64,000 bases of DNA from Nakamurella antarctica (lineage in GTDB: Bacteria; Actinomycetota; Actinomycetes; Mycobacteriales; Nakamurellaceae): positions 2,170,001 through 2,234,000 of the forward strand of contig NZ_CP034170.1 of NCBI RefSeq assembly GCF_003860405.1, read 5' to 3'. The position numbers and the translations under genes were made by a program. The notes under the pieces are model-generated. The model did not search any database, was not told where the DNA came from, and saw nothing but the letters and a program-made list of their open reading frames with translations. Below are positions 28,773 through 37,617 of this stretch, piece after piece (the first letter of the stretch is position 1; each line of letters starts with the position of its first letter).

Positions 28773-30229
28773 CTAGCGGCGCCGCAACTGCACCAAGCGC
28801 CGGAGAAAAAACCGCGTCAACGGCTTCTTCAACCGCCCTTGGGCCAATGCCACTGCGGCGTTCCAGACCCCATCACCGTAGGTGGGATAGGCATGAATCG
28901 ACCCCGCGATATCCGTGGCGGTGAGGCCCTTCTTAATAGCGAGGACCGCTTCGGCCAGCGACTCCCCCGCCCTCGGCCCGACGATGGTCGCGCCGATCAC
29001 TTTCCCGCGGCGGCCAAGCACCAATCGCGAAAACCCCGCCATGTCCTGCTCTGCGACCGCGCGGTCCACGTCTGCGTGCCACAGGGTGTGGGACTGTTTT
29101 CCCGTGGCTGCGCCCACCGCCGCAACCTCCGGGCTGGTGAAAGTAACTCGCGGGATTGCGGTGAGATCCACCTTCCGGCGAAGCCCCAACACCGCATTGC
29201 TAGCGGCTATGGACCCGTGCATCCCTGCTACGTGGGTGAAAGGCGGGTAGCCGGTGAGATCCCCGGCTGCCCAAATCGCCGCATTGGTGGTCTGCAACGA
29301 GTTGCTGACCACCACGAATCCCCGCTGGTCGGTATCCACGCTAGCCGCTGCAAGGCCCAACGCGTCTGTGCGCGGAGCTCGACCCACAGCTACCAAGATC
29401 TGGTCGAAATTCACCGTGGAGCCATCGGAAAGCTCCGCGCGCCAGTTGCCTCCCGTTCCCAAGACGCGTTGCAGCCCAACATTTGTCCGTAGGGTGACGC
29501 CATCGCGCGTCAACGCTGCTGTGATGAGTTCGGCAGCATCGGTGTCCTCCCTTGCAAGCACAGTGGGGAGAGACTCGACGAGCGTCACGTTCGAGCCAAG
29601 GCGGGCAAAGGCCTGCCCGAGTTCGCAGCCGATACTGCCGCCGCCCAACACCAGCAACCGCGCGGGCAAGGTGTCGATGCGCCAGAGAGTTTCGCTCGTC
29701 AGCGGCGAGGCTGATTCGAGGCCCGGAATATTCGGCAGCACCGGATGGGCACCGGTGGCTATCAGCGCCCGGGTAAACGGAACTGATCGTCCGTTGATCG
29801 ACACCGATTTCTCGCCATCAAACGTGGCGTCGCCGCGCACCACCCGGACTCCGGCCTTCCGCAGGGTCTCCGGCGAATCGTGGGGTTCGATGGAGCTGAT
29901 CGATTGCCGGACGTGGGCCATCACCTCACCGAAATTGACATGTGCGGGCAGGACCTCAACGCCAAACTTCCCCGCCCCTCGGAGGTAGCCCGGCCGCTGA
30001 CCTGAGCTGCAGCGGCAATCAACGCCTTACTCGGTACGCAGCCGGTCCACAGACAGTCACCGCCTGGGCGGTCCCGCTCGACCAACATCACCGTGGCGCC
30101 GAGGCTGGCTGCGGTACGCGCAGCGACCAAGCCCGCAGTTCCGCCCCCAATCACCACCAAGTCCCAGCCAGCCCGCGGCGGTGTGGGGTCGTCGGATTTC
30201 CAGTTCTGCGATGTCTGCGGTGCGGTCAT
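28773..30229 (-). pseudogene. Mercuric-reductase-like pyridine nucleotide-disulfide oxidoreductase, frameshifted
   Basis: The N-terminal part (start ATG 30229) has the FAD site VVIGGGTAGLVAARTA and the redox-active disulfide GGDCLWTGCVPSKAL. Near 29973-29979 the frame is lost in a GGGGCGGGG stretch. The rest (NAD-binding LVLGGGSIGCELGQAFARLG, second FAD motif AAGDLTGYPPFTHVA, and dimerisation domain with the late HAYPTYGDG) continues in another frame down to 28773. Restoring one G joins them (GAGKFGVEVLP). Family members reduce metal ions, disulfides or quinones with NAD(P)H. The start overlaps the upstream methyltransferase stop (ATGA). Confidence 0.8.
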
Positions 30230-30870
30230 GGCAAATCCTTTCCTATGGGGCCAACGGCAACTTGCACATGGCCGGCCCAAAACTGTTGCCGCGTGGAACC
30301 TGTCGTCTGCGGCAGGTAGAGCCAAGGCTTACGGTCTGGGTCCGCGCCGCCGAGCCAGCACGCTGCCCGGGCAAGAGGCCGGGCCAGAAGCGTGGTGGGG
30401 CGTCCGAGGTCGACTATCGCGGCCCTGCCGCCGAGACGCAACGCGGCAATCGCCTGCTGCCACGCCCTGAGCGGCTCGTCGATGATGGAAAGTGCATAGC
30501 TGCAAATAATCGCGTCATAAGGCGCAGGTGCCAACGCGCTCGCGCGGAGCACTGCCGCATCAGCGTGGATGAGTGTCACATGGTCTCCACGGCGATCCGC
30601 CGACCGTTGCGCGGTGGCGAGCATCTTCGCAGAACTATCCACTCCGACGATCAGCCCACTGGCACCGACCTTCGCACGCAAAAGCGGGAAGTTCAGACCT
30701 GTGCCGCAGGCCAGGTCCAGCACCCGGTCGCCCGGTCGTAGGTCGAGTAGCTCAATGGCAGCCATTCGCGGCGGGCGATACAACGGCCATTCGAGCGAGG
30801 CCACGTCGTACCACCGGGCCACTATGCCGTACCCGGTTGCACGATTTCCGCCCATCCACCAAGCATGCAC
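30226..30870 (-). CDS. Class I SAM-dependent methyltransferase
   Basis: The 214-residue protein has the SAM-binding motif I VLDLACGTGLNFPLL near residue 50, an acidic residue at GVDSS, and motif II/III regions (YDAIICSYALSIID, RLGGRAAIVDLGRP). The N-terminus (YGIVARWYDVASLEWPLYR) resembles UbiE/COQ5-type small-molecule methyltransferases. It is translationally coupled to the flavoprotein gene, and the pair converges on the Ynj-like operon. The substrate is unknown. Confidence 0.85.
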   Translation of the reverse strand: MHAWWMGGNRATGYGIVARWYDVASLEWPLYRPPRMAAIELLDLRPGDRVLDLACGTGLNFPLLRAKVGASGLIVGVDSSAKMLATAQRSADRRGDHVTLIHADAAVLRASALAPAPYDAIICSYALSIIDEPLRAWQQAIAALRLGGRAAIVDLGRPTTLLARPLARAACWLGGADPDRKPWLYLPQTTGSTRQQFWAGHVQVAVGPIGKDLP

Positions 30871-30944
30871 TACTGCAGGGTTTCGTCCCGGACCCGGGTT
30901 AAGGATAAAAAAACTTGCCGGGATCTCCCTCCTTGTTTCCGGAT

Positions 30945-32483
30945 CTAGCCTGCACCGCCGAGGTGACCGGTGAGTCGTTCATGTCGTTCTGCGCTATCAA
31001 TATTGAGCCCGACAATCGTCACACGCTTGTGATGGCGTTCGAATTTGGCGGTGACGGCGTCCAAAGTAGCGATTGTCGAGGCATCCCATAGATGTGCACC
31101 CGACAGGTCGATCACGATCTGTTCGGCTAGGTCCGCATAGTCGAACTGGCTGTACAGGTCGTTTGAGGATGCGAAAAACAGCTCGCCCGTGACCTTATAA
31201 GTTCGGGTCTTCGCGTCAGCCGAAACCTCGCTGGTGAGATTCACCAAGTGCGCTACTCGCCTCGCGAACAGCATCAGAGCCACGATTACTCCAACAAAAA
31301 CTCCATAGGCGAGGTTGGAGGTAATCACAGTGACGGCAACAGTCGCGAGCATCACCGCGTGCTCGCTTTTGGGCAGACGACGAATTGTGGTGGGTGCGAT
31401 CGAGTGCCAGTCGAAGGTGGAGATGGACACCATCACCATCACCGCGACTAGGGCTGCCATCGGAATTTTGCCCACGATATCTCCGAGCGCCACCACCAAA
31501 ATCAGTAAGAACACGCCCGCCAGAAAGGTGGACAGCCTTGTCCTGGCGCCAGATTTCACGTTGATCATGGTCTGCCCGATCATCGCGCATCCCCCCATTC
31601 CGCCGAAGAAGCCGGTGATAATGTTGGCGGCTCCCTGGCCCCAACTTTCGCGCCGCTTGCTGGAGCGCGTATCGGTTACATCATCGACCAGCTTGGCCGT
31701 CATCAGTGATTCGAGCAGACCCACCAGCGCTATCGCCAGCGCGAACGGCGCGATGATGGTGAGGGTTTCGAACGTGTACGGCACATCGGGCAGCAACAGG
31801 GTCGGCAGGCTGTCGGGCAGCGCCCCTTGATCGCCCACCGTTGGCACTCGGATGCCTGTAGTCGCGACCACAACCGTGATCCCAACAATGGCTACTAGCG
31901 GCGGGGGCACGACTCCGAACAAACGAGTCAGCACTCTCGGCGCGAGATAGATAATGACCAGTCCGGCGCCCACCAGCGGGTACACCAACCCGGGCACGTT
32001 AATGAGTTGGGGTAGTTGCGCCATAAAAATCAGGATCGCCAGTGCGTTCACGAATCCCACCATGACGCTGCGCGGGACGAACCGCATCAAGCTGGCGACT
32101 CCCAACACGCCAAGCACCACCTGAAAAATACCGCCGAGAATCACAGCAGCGACCAGATATCGGAGCCCGTGGCTAGCCACCAAGGGAGCAACGACAAGTG
32201 CGATAGCTCCGGTAGCTGCGGATATCATCGCGGGCCGACCGCCGAGGATGGAGATTGACACTGCCATCGTGAACGATGCGAACAAGCCAATGCGCGGATC
32301 GACCCCGGCGATGATAGAAAACGAAATCGCCTCTGGGATCAGCGCCAACGCCACCACGAGCCCGGCGAGCACCTCTGTGCGGAAAACCCTGGGGTGCAGC
32401 CAGCTCGGCCGCGACAAGGCATGTGTGATGAGGGAGATCTGAGGCAAGGGAATCCGTTCTGCCTGGCGCCGTAAGTGCCACAC
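30945..32483 (-). CDS. SulP family anion transporter with STAS domain
   Basis: The 512-residue protein has about ten to twelve membrane helices with the SulP start EVLAGLVVALALIPEAISFSIIAGV. A C-terminal STAS domain follows (about residues 410-500; ELFFASSNDLY, IVIDLSGAHLWDASTIATLDAV). SulP proteins move sulfate, bicarbonate or similar anions. The ion here cannot be told. The GTG start at 32483 lacks a clear Shine-Dalgarno sequence; a TTG 12 codons later is possible. It lies 75 nt upstream of the methyltransferase gene in the same direction. Confidence 0.88.
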   Translation of the reverse strand: MWHLRRQAERIPLPQISLITHALSRPSWLHPRVFRTEVLAGLVVALALIPEAISFSIIAGVDPRIGLFASFTMAVSISILGGRPAMISAATGAIALVVAPLVASHGLRYLVAAVILGGIFQVVLGVLGVASLMRFVPRSVMVGFVNALAILIFMAQLPQLINVPGLVYPLVGAGLVIIYLAPRVLTRLFGVVPPPLVAIVGITVVVATTGIRVPTVGDQGALPDSLPTLLLPDVPYTFETLTIIAPFALAIALVGLLESLMTAKLVDDVTDTRSSKRRESWGQGAANIITGFFGGMGGCAMIGQTMINVKSGARTRLSTFLAGVFLLILVVALGDIVGKIPMAALVAVMVMVSISTFDWHSIAPTTIRRLPKSEHAVMLATVAVTVITSNLAYGVFVGVIVALMLFARRVAHLVNLTSEVSADAKTRTYKVTGELFFASSNDLYSQFDYADLAEQIVIDLSGAHLWDASTIATLDAVTAKFERHHKRVTIVGLNIDSAERHERLTGHLGGAG

Positions 32484-32703
32484 GTAATTGTTCGGCCACG
32501 TCGAAAGGAGCCAGCAAATCAGAGTTTGCTAGGGCTCTGGAAAACACGGCTCGTGACCTACCGTAGGCACCACACTGCGGCGAACGGAAATTCTGCGGTC
32601 GGCCGCTCGCTCCTGCGCTGTGCGCGGAGGAAGCGCGTAACCACTTTCGCTCTCAATGGGGATAACTGCCACGAGCGTCATCGCCGCCGTGCAGACTTAA
32701 CCC

Positions 32704-33318
32704 GTGAAAGATACAGACGAGCTCGCCTTAAATGTCGTCCTTGGGTCCGATGGACTGGCACGGCCGGCTTGGGCATCACAGGACGAGTTGATGCGCACGT
32801 ACTACGACACAGAATGGGGCATGCCAGTCCGCGACGAACAAGGGCTGTTCGAGCGAATCTGCCTCGAAGGTTTTCAAGCTGGGCTCTCGTGGTCAACCAT
32901 CCTTCGTAAGAGGCCCGCGTTCAGGCTCGCCTTCTCAAACTTTGACCCTCCCGCAGTAGCCGATTTCACTGACGACGACGTGGCTCGGTTGATGGACGAC
33001 CGCACGATTGTCCGCAACCGACCGAAGATCCTTGCCTGCATAGGCAACGCGAAAGCAACTCTGGCCCTGCGAAGCGAAGGCGGCTTGTCCAGCTTCGTGT
33101 GGGGCTACCAGCCCGACAACACTCCATCGCCGCGCACCATCGCAGACCTCGCCACCACGTCGGCAGAATCGACCGCGCTCGCGAAAGCCCTGCGCAAAAA
33201 GGGCTTCGCTTTCGTCGGACCGACCACCATGCACGCGCTGATGGAAGCAACTGGCATCATCGATACCCACCTGCTCGGCAGCCATCGGCGGGGCAGCTCC
33301 GGCGTGTGGCCCAGCTGA
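32704..33318 (+). CDS. tag: DNA-3-methyladenine glycosylase I
   Basis: Tag removes 3-methyladenine from alkylated DNA. The 204-residue product has the family motifs YYDTEWGMPVRDEQGLFE, LEGFQAGLSWSTILRKR, FVGPTTMHALMEATG, and zinc-binding-type His/Cys positions are only partly kept at the ends. The start is GTG 32704. The 220 bp upstream, between it and the divergent SulP gene, show no other gene. Confidence 0.92.
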   Translation: MKDTDELALNVVLGSDGLARPAWASQDELMRTYYDTEWGMPVRDEQGLFERICLEGFQAGLSWSTILRKRPAFRLAFSNFDPPAVADFTDDDVARLMDDRTIVRNRPKILACIGNAKATLALRSEGGLSSFVWGYQPDNTPSPRTIADLATTSAESTALAKALRKKGFAFVGPTTMHALMEATGIIDTHLLGSHRRGSSGVWPS

Positions 33319-33330
33319 TTTCGCCTGCCT

Positions 33331-33371
33331 GATATGGCCTGACTGGTATGGCCTGACTGCTAGGGCCTGAG
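33331..33371. repeat. Short tandem repeat, 14-bp unit, about 3 copies
   Basis: Units GATATGGCCTGACT, GGTATGGCCTGACT and GCTAGGGCCTGA follow one another just after tag. No function is evident. Confidence 0.7.
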
Positions 33372-33468
33372 CTGTGTCGCGCGAGCGCCGTGACCTGGAT
33401 GCTGTCCAAAACGCTGGCCTTTCTGGCCCGCTACAACGCATGCTGGTACGGCGCCCCCGGCTGCCCCA

Positions 33469-34152
33469 TTAGCGCTGGGGGACGGTGGCGATAAGGATGA
33501 ACTCGTTATAGATAAACGCTTTCCCGGTAAAACGGGGAAACGGGAACGAATAGTGCTTGACCACATCCAGCCCCAAATCGTGTGACAACTGACGAAGCTC
33601 GTCGAAACCGGTGAACGCCACGTGGGTGGCATCCGAGGCGTACCCGCGCTCTTGGGGAGTGAAAAACACGACTCGCCCACCCGGTCGCAGCATCGGCAGA
33701 TACGAGGACAGAATCTCGCGTGCCTCCGGCGGCTGGAGATGCTCGACCAAATGAGCGGCCAAGATGGAATCGAAACTGCCTGGCTTCGCCACGGCTGGGT
33801 CAGCAAAGAACTCGTCAACCGTGTAGGCCTCGCATCCCAGAGCACGCGCTGTTTGAACCGAGTACGGGTTGTGATCAACACCTACTGAACCAGCATCCAG
33901 CCGGCTCAAATTGCGGCCATTGCCGCAACCGACGTCAAGGGTCCGGCCCATTGCAAGCCTTCTGATGTGAAGCTGCCAGGGAAGCTGAACATTCAGCAGT
34001 TTCTTCCACCGCTTCCCCTGCAGAGCGTTCAGTCGGTCGGCATACGCGCGGTCTGCCGTTGCCGCGACACCCTCCGCGGGTTCCGGCCGCGAAGTAGGTG
34101 CAGGGATCGGAGTGGGTGTTGGTTCAGATGCATCTGGCATGAGGGTGATCAT
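33469..34152 (-). CDS. SAM-dependent methyltransferase
   Basis: The protein has motif I LDVGCGNGRNLSRL, an acidic GVDHNPYSV, HLVEHLQPPEAR and LRPGGRVVFFTPQERG, typical of class I methyltransferases. The N-terminal 30-40 residues are a Pro/Thr/Glu-rich disordered stretch. Possible starts are 34194, 34152 and 34140, and none has a good Shine-Dalgarno sequence. It follows the oxygenase gene on the same strand. The substrate is unknown. Confidence 0.82.
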   Translation of the reverse strand: MITLMPDASEPTPTPIPAPTSRPEPAEGVAATADRAYADRLNALQGKRWKKLLNVQLPWQLHIRRLAMGRTLDVGCGNGRNLSRLDAGSVGVDHNPYSVQTARALGCEAYTVDEFFADPAVAKPGSFDSILAAHLVEHLQPPEAREILSSYLPMLRPGGRVVFFTPQERGYASDATHVAFTGFDELRQLSHDLGLDVVKHYSFPFPRFTGKAFIYNEFILIATVPQR

Positions 34153-34199
34153 GCCAGCAGCGCTGGTGCTCTTCCTACTAAGGCTGGCGTGCAACGGGA

Positions 34200-35258
34200 T
34201 CAGTTTTGCTTCGCCAAGAGATCCTGATGATGCGCGGCCGCGACGTTTGGATGGGCCCGCAGCCTAGATTTGAGGGCATTCTCACCGTAGGTTCCAAATA
34301 TCGGGTTCGATGGATCGGTCGTAACGCCCGTGGCCCCCGCAGCGAGTTCCGGCGGCAGGTCAAGCTTCGGAATCGTCGCCTCTAGCGCTGGGTTGTAAAA
34401 GAACGGAACGGAAATTCGATCCTGATTTGCCACAGGTGAAATCACCCTGTGCACCGTTGCCTTGAGGTATCCATCGGTTGCAACTTCCAGCAACTCGCCG
34501 ATATTGACCACGAACGCGCCCGGAATGGGAGGCGCATCGATCCACTCCCCATTCTTTTCGACCTGTAAACCGCCCTTACCCGGCTCAACGAGGAGAAGCG
34601 TCAGCACACCGGAATCCTTGTGCGCGCCCACTCCCTGGCTGGACTGCTCCGCTGGCCGAGGTGGGTACCGCACGATCTTGATCAACGTTGACGGACGCTC
34701 GGCGAAGGCGTCGTCGAACACGGACACGTCGGCTCCTAGCGATGCGGCCCACGCTTGCAACAACTTCAGACCAATTGCCGATAGCTTTTCGTGCCATTCT
34801 CCGATGATCGATTGGAGCTGTGGCAACGCAGCTGGCCATTGATTGGGCCCCTCCAGCCGTTGGTAGTCTGGGACCCCAGGACCAGCGGGGATAGCTGGCC
34901 GCTCCGGGCCGATGTCGATCTGCTCCCGCCAGTCCACTTGGCCCTGGGTCAGCTCGCCGCCCACACGGGTGTACCCGCGAAAATGCGGGCTGTAAACGTT
35001 CTCGATTGCCAGCTTGTCTGACTCGGGCAGCGCAAAGAATGCTCGCGCTGTACTGATCACCTCGTCGACGGTCTCCTCGTTGATACCGTGGCCGATCAGG
35101 TAGAAGAATCCAAATTCGTGAGTCGCTTGCCGAAGGTTCGAGCGGAATTCATCGGCAGCAGCAGTTCCGGCATCCAAGAGGGACATGTCGAGGATGGGTA
35201 ACCTCGCAGGATTTCCGCCTAGCGCCGCGGATCCACTCGGGGGTGAAATCTGGTTCAT
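34200..35258 (-). CDS. Isopenicillin N synthase-like 2OG-Fe(II) oxygenase
   Basis: The N-terminal DIOX_N domain (about residues 20-130, with HEFGFFYLIGHGI) is followed by a jelly-roll oxygenase domain. Iron ligands are the His and Asp of GVGAHKDSGVL and the His of KATVHRVISP. The cosubstrate Arg is in RISVPFFYNP. At 352 residues it fits actinobacterial members annotated as isopenicillin N synthase family oxygenases, whose substrates are mostly unknown. No antibiotic cluster surrounds it. The ATG at 35258 is preferred to the frame opening at 35354, since the protein then starts like its homologues. Confidence 0.87.
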   Translation of the reverse strand: MNQISPPSGSAALGGNPARLPILDMSLLDAGTAAADEFRSNLRQATHEFGFFYLIGHGINEETVDEVISTARAFFALPESDKLAIENVYSPHFRGYTRVGGELTQGQVDWREQIDIGPERPAIPAGPGVPDYQRLEGPNQWPAALPQLQSIIGEWHEKLSAIGLKLLQAWAASLGADVSVFDDAFAERPSTLIKIVRYPPRPAEQSSQGVGAHKDSGVLTLLLVEPGKGGLQVEKNGEWIDAPPIPGAFVVNIGELLEVATDGYLKATVHRVISPVANQDRISVPFFYNPALEATIPKLDLPPELAAGATGVTTDPSNPIFGTYGENALKSRLRAHPNVAAAHHQDLLAKQN

Positions 35259-35430
35259 CGTTTTGCCTCGCTCGAATAAAGAACGGCCTAGTTGATTCGC
35301 TGTGATGTTTGCTCGCAGACCACACTGCTGCGGTGCACGCCGGCTCAGCGTCAACTCAGGCTATCGAGTTCATGGTGTCCTGGACAGTGCTGGGTCTTGT
35401 ATCGGGTGGCTATCGTTCTAGGCTGTTGTC

Positions 35431-35709
35431 ATGGTCGGAGATTCACCCTTGACGAAAGTTCCTGCTGCTCAGGCATTTTCGCGGCTGTCCGTGCTGGGCG
35501 TCGGAGCCAGAGTCGTCATCAGGTATCGGATCGAGGGCGGGTTTACAGACGCTCTGGGCAACCTGACCGAGCTAGATGAGCGGTTTTGCACCGTTGCGAC
35601 GAAGCGGGATGAGGTCCGGATCGACTTGAGCAGGGTGGTAGCTACGAAGGGAGTTCCGCCGCCACCAACTCCACGGTCGCGGCGGGAGGCACCGGATTCG
35701 GGTTCGTAG
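35431..35709 (+). CDS. Stand-alone N-terminal domain related to Rv0428c-type acetyltransferases
   Basis: The 92-residue product contains GARVVIRYRIEGGFTDALG, then VRIDLSRVVATKGVPPPP. This resembles the small beta-barrel module at the N-terminus of actinobacterial GNAT proteins such as Rv0428c. No acetyltransferase domain follows. Such free-standing modules occur in actinobacteria with no known role. Confidence 0.65.
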   Translation: MVGDSPLTKVPAAQAFSRLSVLGVGARVVIRYRIEGGFTDALGNLTELDERFCTVATKRDEVRIDLSRVVATKGVPPPPTPRSRREAPDSGS

Positions 35710-35722
35710 CGCGTCCCTGTTC

Positions 35723-36145
35723 TTATTTCGCGCGGCTGGATTTCATCGCTCGGGTAACCGTGACCACGTCTGCGCCCGACATGAAATGTAAATATTCGAT
35801 CGAGTTCACGGGGTAGAGCGCCACTCGCCCCTGACTATCGGCGTGTACCCCCCACCCGTACCGTTTGCCAAGATCACTGGACCGCAAACACGCTCGCCCC
35901 TTCGCGAAGAATTCTGTACGCGCTGCTTCCCACGCTTCGGCGGCCAGCCCTTGCCTCATCGCCCAGACGCCGAACACCACATCGTCGCTCGTGAAGCGGT
36001 AGGGGTTGTCGACGATCATTGCGTAGGTCAGCTCGGCCACGCTGGGTGTCTTCCTCGGCGAGGGAACCAGACCGACAGAAGCCGTGCAATCATGCGCGAC
36101 AGCAATGAACGTGTCGACATAGTTGGTGGTGTGCGCCCTGCCCAT
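35723..36145 (-). CDS. DUF6157 family protein
   Basis: The 140-residue protein matches the DUF6157 pattern: an HTTNYVDTFI start, then DNPYRFTSDDVVFGVWA, FFAKGRACLRSSDLGKRYGWG, and an ending with VALYPVNSIEY. It is soluble and its function is unknown. Confidence 0.75.
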   Translation of the reverse strand: MGRAHTTNYVDTFIAVAHDCTASVGLVPSPRKTPSVAELTYAMIVDNPYRFTSDDVVFGVWAMRQGLAAEAWEAARTEFFAKGRACLRSSDLGKRYGWGVHADSQGRVALYPVNSIEYLHFMSGADVVTVTRAMKSSRAK

Positions 36146-36199
36146 AGATCGGATGGTAGCGCGAGGTCGGCATTGGCAGCGCCCGATAGAACAAGCGCG

Positions 36200-36751
36200 T
36201 CACGGACCTTCCCGAAACTCGCCGACATGCAGGGTGTAGACACCAGTTACCGTGTTGCGTGAACAAGTCACAGAGGTCGGCACTCCTGGCAGCGTCACTA
36301 TGGTGATGACACATACGTCATACACCGAGCCCGCCGTGAGGTCGGGGTTTCGGTCAGGCGCAGAGCCGCAGTCCGCCCCAGGTTCGACGAACCGCAGGCG
36401 TAGCCCATCCGGCGGGATGTTCTGGTCGCTGAGCGCTGTGATCGACACCAGGCTCGCTCGCTGCAGGCCGGTAGGAAGATCGGGCGCTGTGTCGATCACT
36501 TGAGCGGCGTCCCTGGCCGCCTGCGCTACGGCGAAGGTGCCCGCTTGCAAGCGGAGAACAGCAATCAACAGATAGATGACGGGAATCATCAGAACCACCG
36601 CCAACACGAGAACCTCAATCAGTGCGCGCCCGCTGTCGGGTTGACCACCCTGGCAGGCGGGTTCCTGGCAGGCGGGTTCCTGGCACGCGGCTGGGGAAGC
36701 CCCAGCGGAAATCACAGTGGCGCAGATTGGGCTATCTGCAAAGCTGCTCAT
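36200..36751 (-). CDS. TadE/TadF-like minor pilin (Rv3654c type)
   Basis: A 183-residue protein with a Cys-rich N-terminal segment made of a short repeat (EPACQ-type units), then GRALIEVLVLAVVLMIPVIYLL, a single helix as in TadE/F pseudopilins, and an extracytoplasmic domain with three Cys. The GxxxIE-type sequence before the helix is a likely prepilin processing site. Position matches Rv3654c, the last gene of the tad cluster, and its start overlaps the preceding tadE gene by 4 nt. Confidence 0.75.
   Translation of the reverse strand: MSSFADSPICATVISAGASPAACQEPACQEPACQGGQPDSGRALIEVLVLAVVLMIPVIYLLIAVLRLQAGTFAVAQAARDAAQVIDTAPDLPTGLQRASLVSITALSDQNIPPDGLRLRFVEPGADCGSAPDRNPDLTAGSVYDVCVITIVTLPGVPTSVTCSRNTVTGVYTLHVGEFREGP
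36655..36694. repeat. 15-bp tandem repeat inside the TadF-like gene
   Basis: The unit GGCAGGCGGGTTCCT occurs about two and a half times and encodes the repeated EPACQ segment ahead of the membrane helix. Confidence 0.7.
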
Positions 36752-37263
36752 CCCGGAATCTCAAGAGCAGAGTGACCAGTCACCGATATCTCGGGCATCA
36801 AGCCGTCAAGAACACCCACAATGCCCGGCGCTTGCATGGTGCATTCCACTCGCGCCATCAATCCGTCGTTAGAGATATTGCATCGCAGCGTGTCTCGGGT
36901 CGCGCCGGTAATCCCGCCACCGAGGGACGCTCCCACCGCCCCCGTCACGTTACTGACGTGACTGCCCGCCAATCCGGCCGAGTGCGCGGTTTCGACCGCC
37001 GCAGAGGTAAGAAGTGTGCGGCTGTAAGCCCACAAGCAGATCTGGACCAGACTGAGAAAGAGCAGCATCAAAACCACGATGACCAAAGCGAACTCGGCCA
37101 CTGACGAACCTCTATCCACCGAACTTTGCTTGCTCGCAAGGTCCGCGCTGGAGGCTTCGTCGGTTGGATCCGTGACGCTGGCGGCATCAGTATCGATGGC
37201 GCCGTGACACTCTTTCCATCGCGAGTGAGCCTCGAAACTAGCCGGTGATGTTGGCAAATGCAC
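36748..37263 (-). CDS. TadE-like minor pilin (Rv3655c type)
   Basis: The central helix SSVAEFALVIVVLMLLFLSLVQI is a TadE-type signal/anchor with the Glu five residues into the hydrophobic stretch. The external part has two Cys (LRCN, VECTM). The frame opens at 37311, but the GTG at 37263 reduces overlap with the Flp gene to 26 nt. No start has a clear ribosome site. It probably caps or primes the Flp pilus. Confidence 0.78.
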   Translation of the reverse strand: MHLPTSPASFEAHSRWKECHGAIDTDAASVTDPTDEASSADLASKQSSVDRGSSVAEFALVIVVLMLLFLSLVQICLWAYSRTLLTSAAVETAHSAGLAGSHVSNVTGAVGASLGGGITGATRDTLRCNISNDGLMARVECTMQAPGIVGVLDGLMPEISVTGHSALEIPG

Positions 37264-37474
37264 TTCGCACAGCTTCTTCCACTGCCGGGCCGAACACGGC
37301 AAGGAGTCCAATCACCACGATCGACGTCATGACGGTGATCATGACCCAACCGGGCACGTCTCCGCGATCGACGTCGTCATTCCCGACGCACTTTTCCTTT
37401 TCCGCGGTCGCGACATGCTTGATGAGCAGCAAAGTCCGGACAAACCCGAGGGCAAAACGGTCTTTCAATGGCAT
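37238..37474 (-). CDS. Flp-type pilin, DUF4244 family (Rv3656c type)
   Basis: The 78-residue product has a charged N-terminal leader, then DRGDVPGWVMITVMTSIVVIGLLAVFG, a single hydrophobic segment as in actinobacterial Flp pilins. Small size and position between tadC and the tadE-like gene match Rv3656c. AAGGAG lies about 6 nt upstream of the ATG. Confidence 0.82.
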   Translation of the reverse strand: MPLKDRFALGFVRTLLLIKHVATAEKEKCVGNDDVDRGDVPGWVMITVMTSIVVIGLLAVFGPAVEEAVRSAFANITG

Positions 37475-37507
37475 GGTGCTTCTCCTTGGTGTGATGGTTG
37501 GATGCGG

Positions 37508-37591
37508 TTATCCAGCAATGGTGGTAATGGCAATCAGCCCGGGATACATGGCGAACAAGATGGTGGTGGGGAGAACGAGGAACACCACGGG
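37508..37591 (-). pseudogene. 3' fragment of tadC (left junction of the integrated element)
   Basis: On the minus strand this stretch reads PVVFLVLPTTILFAMYPG and ends in GLIAITTIAG and TAA, the last helix and C-terminus of a TadC protein. It has no start of its own. The 5' part of tadC stops after MMVPA near 46100, so the two pieces were one gene before the element inserted. Confidence 0.85.
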
Positions 37592-37617
37592 TGTCAATAG
37601 TGATCTAAGGTGTCTTT

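Noticed and set aside
34200-35258. A beta-lactam biosynthesis gene
   Set aside because: The protein belongs to the wider oxygenase family, and no peptide synthetase or other pathway genes surround it.
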